A stretch of DNA of 64,000 bases from Siphonodentalium dalli (taxonomy: Eukaryota > Mollusca > Scaphopoda > Gadilida > Siphonodentaliidae), in NCBI GenBank assembly GCA_032622095.1, contig CP136066.1, positions 10,067,784 to 10,131,783 on the forward strand, in the 5' to 3' direction. Numbering within the stretch: position 1 is the stretch's first letter; every line of letters begins with the position of its first letter. Of this stretch, positions 54,101-57,100 are shown in pieces. The notes beneath the pieces were generated by a model. The model was given only the letters and a program-made list of their open reading frames with translations, had not been told where the DNA came from and ran no database searches. Both the position numbers and the translations under genes were made by a program.

Positions 54101-57100
54101 TAAATTATTAATAGTTATTATCAGTGTATTTATTCCCTATCCAATTATTACAAAATTATCCATTTTACGAATCCAGCATGAGGTCATCTTCATCTGAGGA
54201 ATGGCTTTCGATTTTACAACAACCCAGTTTTGATCGGTACTGTGAACAAAATACAAAGAAAGCACCGACGCAGAACGTGGTATAGCACGTGCTCATCTCC
54301 TTACCTGTTACTGCTGGACTGTGTGACAATACAATATGTGTTTTGCCAACCCCGGCAGTCTTTGATGTTGGTAGTCTTTGATGTCGGTTTTTAATATTGC
54401 TACTGTTTAAATAAAAGGCGTATCCATTGTATGCTGTTGTGCTTACATGCTTTTAGTTCATTGACTTGAGAACTAAGCAAGACGATCTGTTTTAATTTAG
54501 TTTCTATACAAAGCTTCAATGTTCCTGCCTGTTGTCTCAAGTGCAAGGAAATGGCTACTTTCAGTGATAAACATCCATTTTTTCTCTCGATAAGGCGTCT
54601 GGTATGTGCTTCCCAAATATGGCCACATTCCCCCAACCCCTAGCGGAAACCCTGGGATAGTAGAATGGTTGGTTTTTCATGGGTTATGTAAATGTTTTAA
54701 TCACGCGATAACAGTATAAGGCATATACATATATCTATTAAGTATACAGAGTAGTTACACACCCATGTAGTTACACAACTATAAATAAAGGTTATCGTAG
54801 TACATTGGATGAGTAGTTGAATGCCTTAGTAGGCCAGTGGACGAGTGGTCATTCATCCATAAAGTTACAGGTTATCGTAGTACATTTGATGAGTAGTTGA
54901 ATGCTATCGTAGGCCAGTAGACGAGTGGTCATTCATCCATAAAGTTACAGGTTATCGTAGTACATTGGATGAGTAGTTGAATGCTATCGTAGGCCAGTAG
55001 ACGAGTGGTCATTCATCCATATAGTTACAGGTTATCGTCTTCCACTGGACGAGTAGTTACCCACTGATATAGTTAAAGGTTATCGTAGTACATTGGATGA
55101 GTAGTTGAATGCTATCGTAGGCCAGTAGACGAGTGGTCATTCATCCATAAAGTTACAGGTTATCGTAGTACATTGGATGAGTAGTTGAATGCTATCGTAG
55201 GCCAGTAGACGAGTGGTCATTCATCCATATAGTTACAGGTTATCGTAGTACATTGGATGAGTAGTTGAATGCTATAGTAGGCCAGTAGACGAGTGGTCAT
55301 TCATCCATATAGTTACAGGTTATCGCAGTACATTGGATGAGTAGTTGAATGCTATAGTAGGCCAGTGGACGAGTGGTCATTCATCCATATAGTTACAGGT
55401 TATCGTAGTACATTGGATGAGTAGTTGAATGCTATAGTAGGCCAGTGGACGAGTGGTCATTCATCCATAAAGTTACAGGTTATCGTCTTCCACTGGACGA
55501 GTAGTTACCCACAGATATAGATACAGGTCATCGTAGTACATTGGATGAGTAGTTGAATGCTATAGTAGGCCAGTGGACGAGTGGTCATTCATCCATAAAG
55601 TTACAGGTTATCGTCTTCCACTGGACGAGCAGTTACCCACAGATATAGTTAAAGGTTATCGTAGTACATTGGATGAGTAGCTGCATGCTATCGTAGGCCA
55701 GTGGACGAGTGGTCATTCATCCATAAAGTTACAGGTTATCGTCTTCCACTGGACGAGTAGTTACCCACAGATATAGATACAGGTTATCGTAGTACATTGG
55801 ATGAGTAGTTGAATGCTATAGTAGGCCAGTGGACGAGTGGTCATTCATCCATAAAGTTACAGGTTATCGTCTTCCACTGGACGAGTAGTTACCCACAGAT
55901 ATAGATACAGGTTATCGTAGTACATTGGATGAGTAGTTGAATGCTATAGTAGGCCAGTGGACGAGTGGTCATTCATCCATATAGTTACAGGTTATCGTAG
56001 TACATTGGATGAGTAGTTGAATGCTATCGTAGGCCAGTAGACGAGTGGTCATTCATCCATATAGTTACAGGTTATCGTAGTACATTGGATGAGTAGTTGA
56101 ATGCTATCGTAGGCCAGTGGACGAGTGGTCATTCATCCATATAGTTACAGGTTATCGTAGTACATTGGATGAGTAGTTGAATGCTATCGTAGGCCAGTGG
56201 ACGAGTGGTCATTCATCCATAAAGTTACAGGTTATCGTCTTCCACTGGATGAGTAGTTACCCACAGATATAGATACAGGTTATCGTAGTATCTTGGATGA
56301 GTAGTTGAATGCTATCGTTGGCCGGTGTACGAGTAGTCATACATCCATATAGATACAGGTTATCGTAGTACATTGGATGAGTAGTTGAATGCTATCGTAG
56401 GCCAGTGGACGAGTGGTCATTCATCCATAAAGTTACAGGTTATCGTCTTCCACTGGATGAGTAGTTACCCACTGATATAGTTACAGGTTATCGTCTTCCA
56501 ATGGACAGGTAGTTACCCACTGATATAGTCAAAGGTTATCGTAGTCCATAGGATGAATATTGTTTGTAAATTCATAAATATATGGTTATGTTGTACAGTA
56601 CCTTCTCCCCATCTCACAGTTATGATGTATATTACCCCCCTCTCCATCCCACAGTTATGATGTACATTACCCCCTCCCCATATCAGTTATGATATTAATG
56701 ACACTCATATTGAAAATTTTCTGTTGCAGGAAAGAGGAGAGCGACTGTTTGACAAGGGAGAAATGAACACATATAGAGAAGAGAACGTATTCGTGACGAT
56801 GGTTAGCGAGGCACTACTGGCATTTATCAATGAGCGGAAAGAAATGTTGAGAGTCAAATCTGTTCAGGGAGATAAAATCGGCTCAAACAACAGACTAACA
56901 AGAGAACATTCGGCGAGGAATCGTGGAGATATTAACCTCCAATCTCATTTAGATCTAATTTTCCCCAGCTTCTGTGTAACACATGCTCAGCCAGTGACAG
57001 ATAGTGATGGAGCTCACGGAATTAAGTGTCTCGCAGAGAATCACCATACATTGAGTCACATGACGACAGTGGAATCTGATGTAGAGAACAGTGGCAGAAT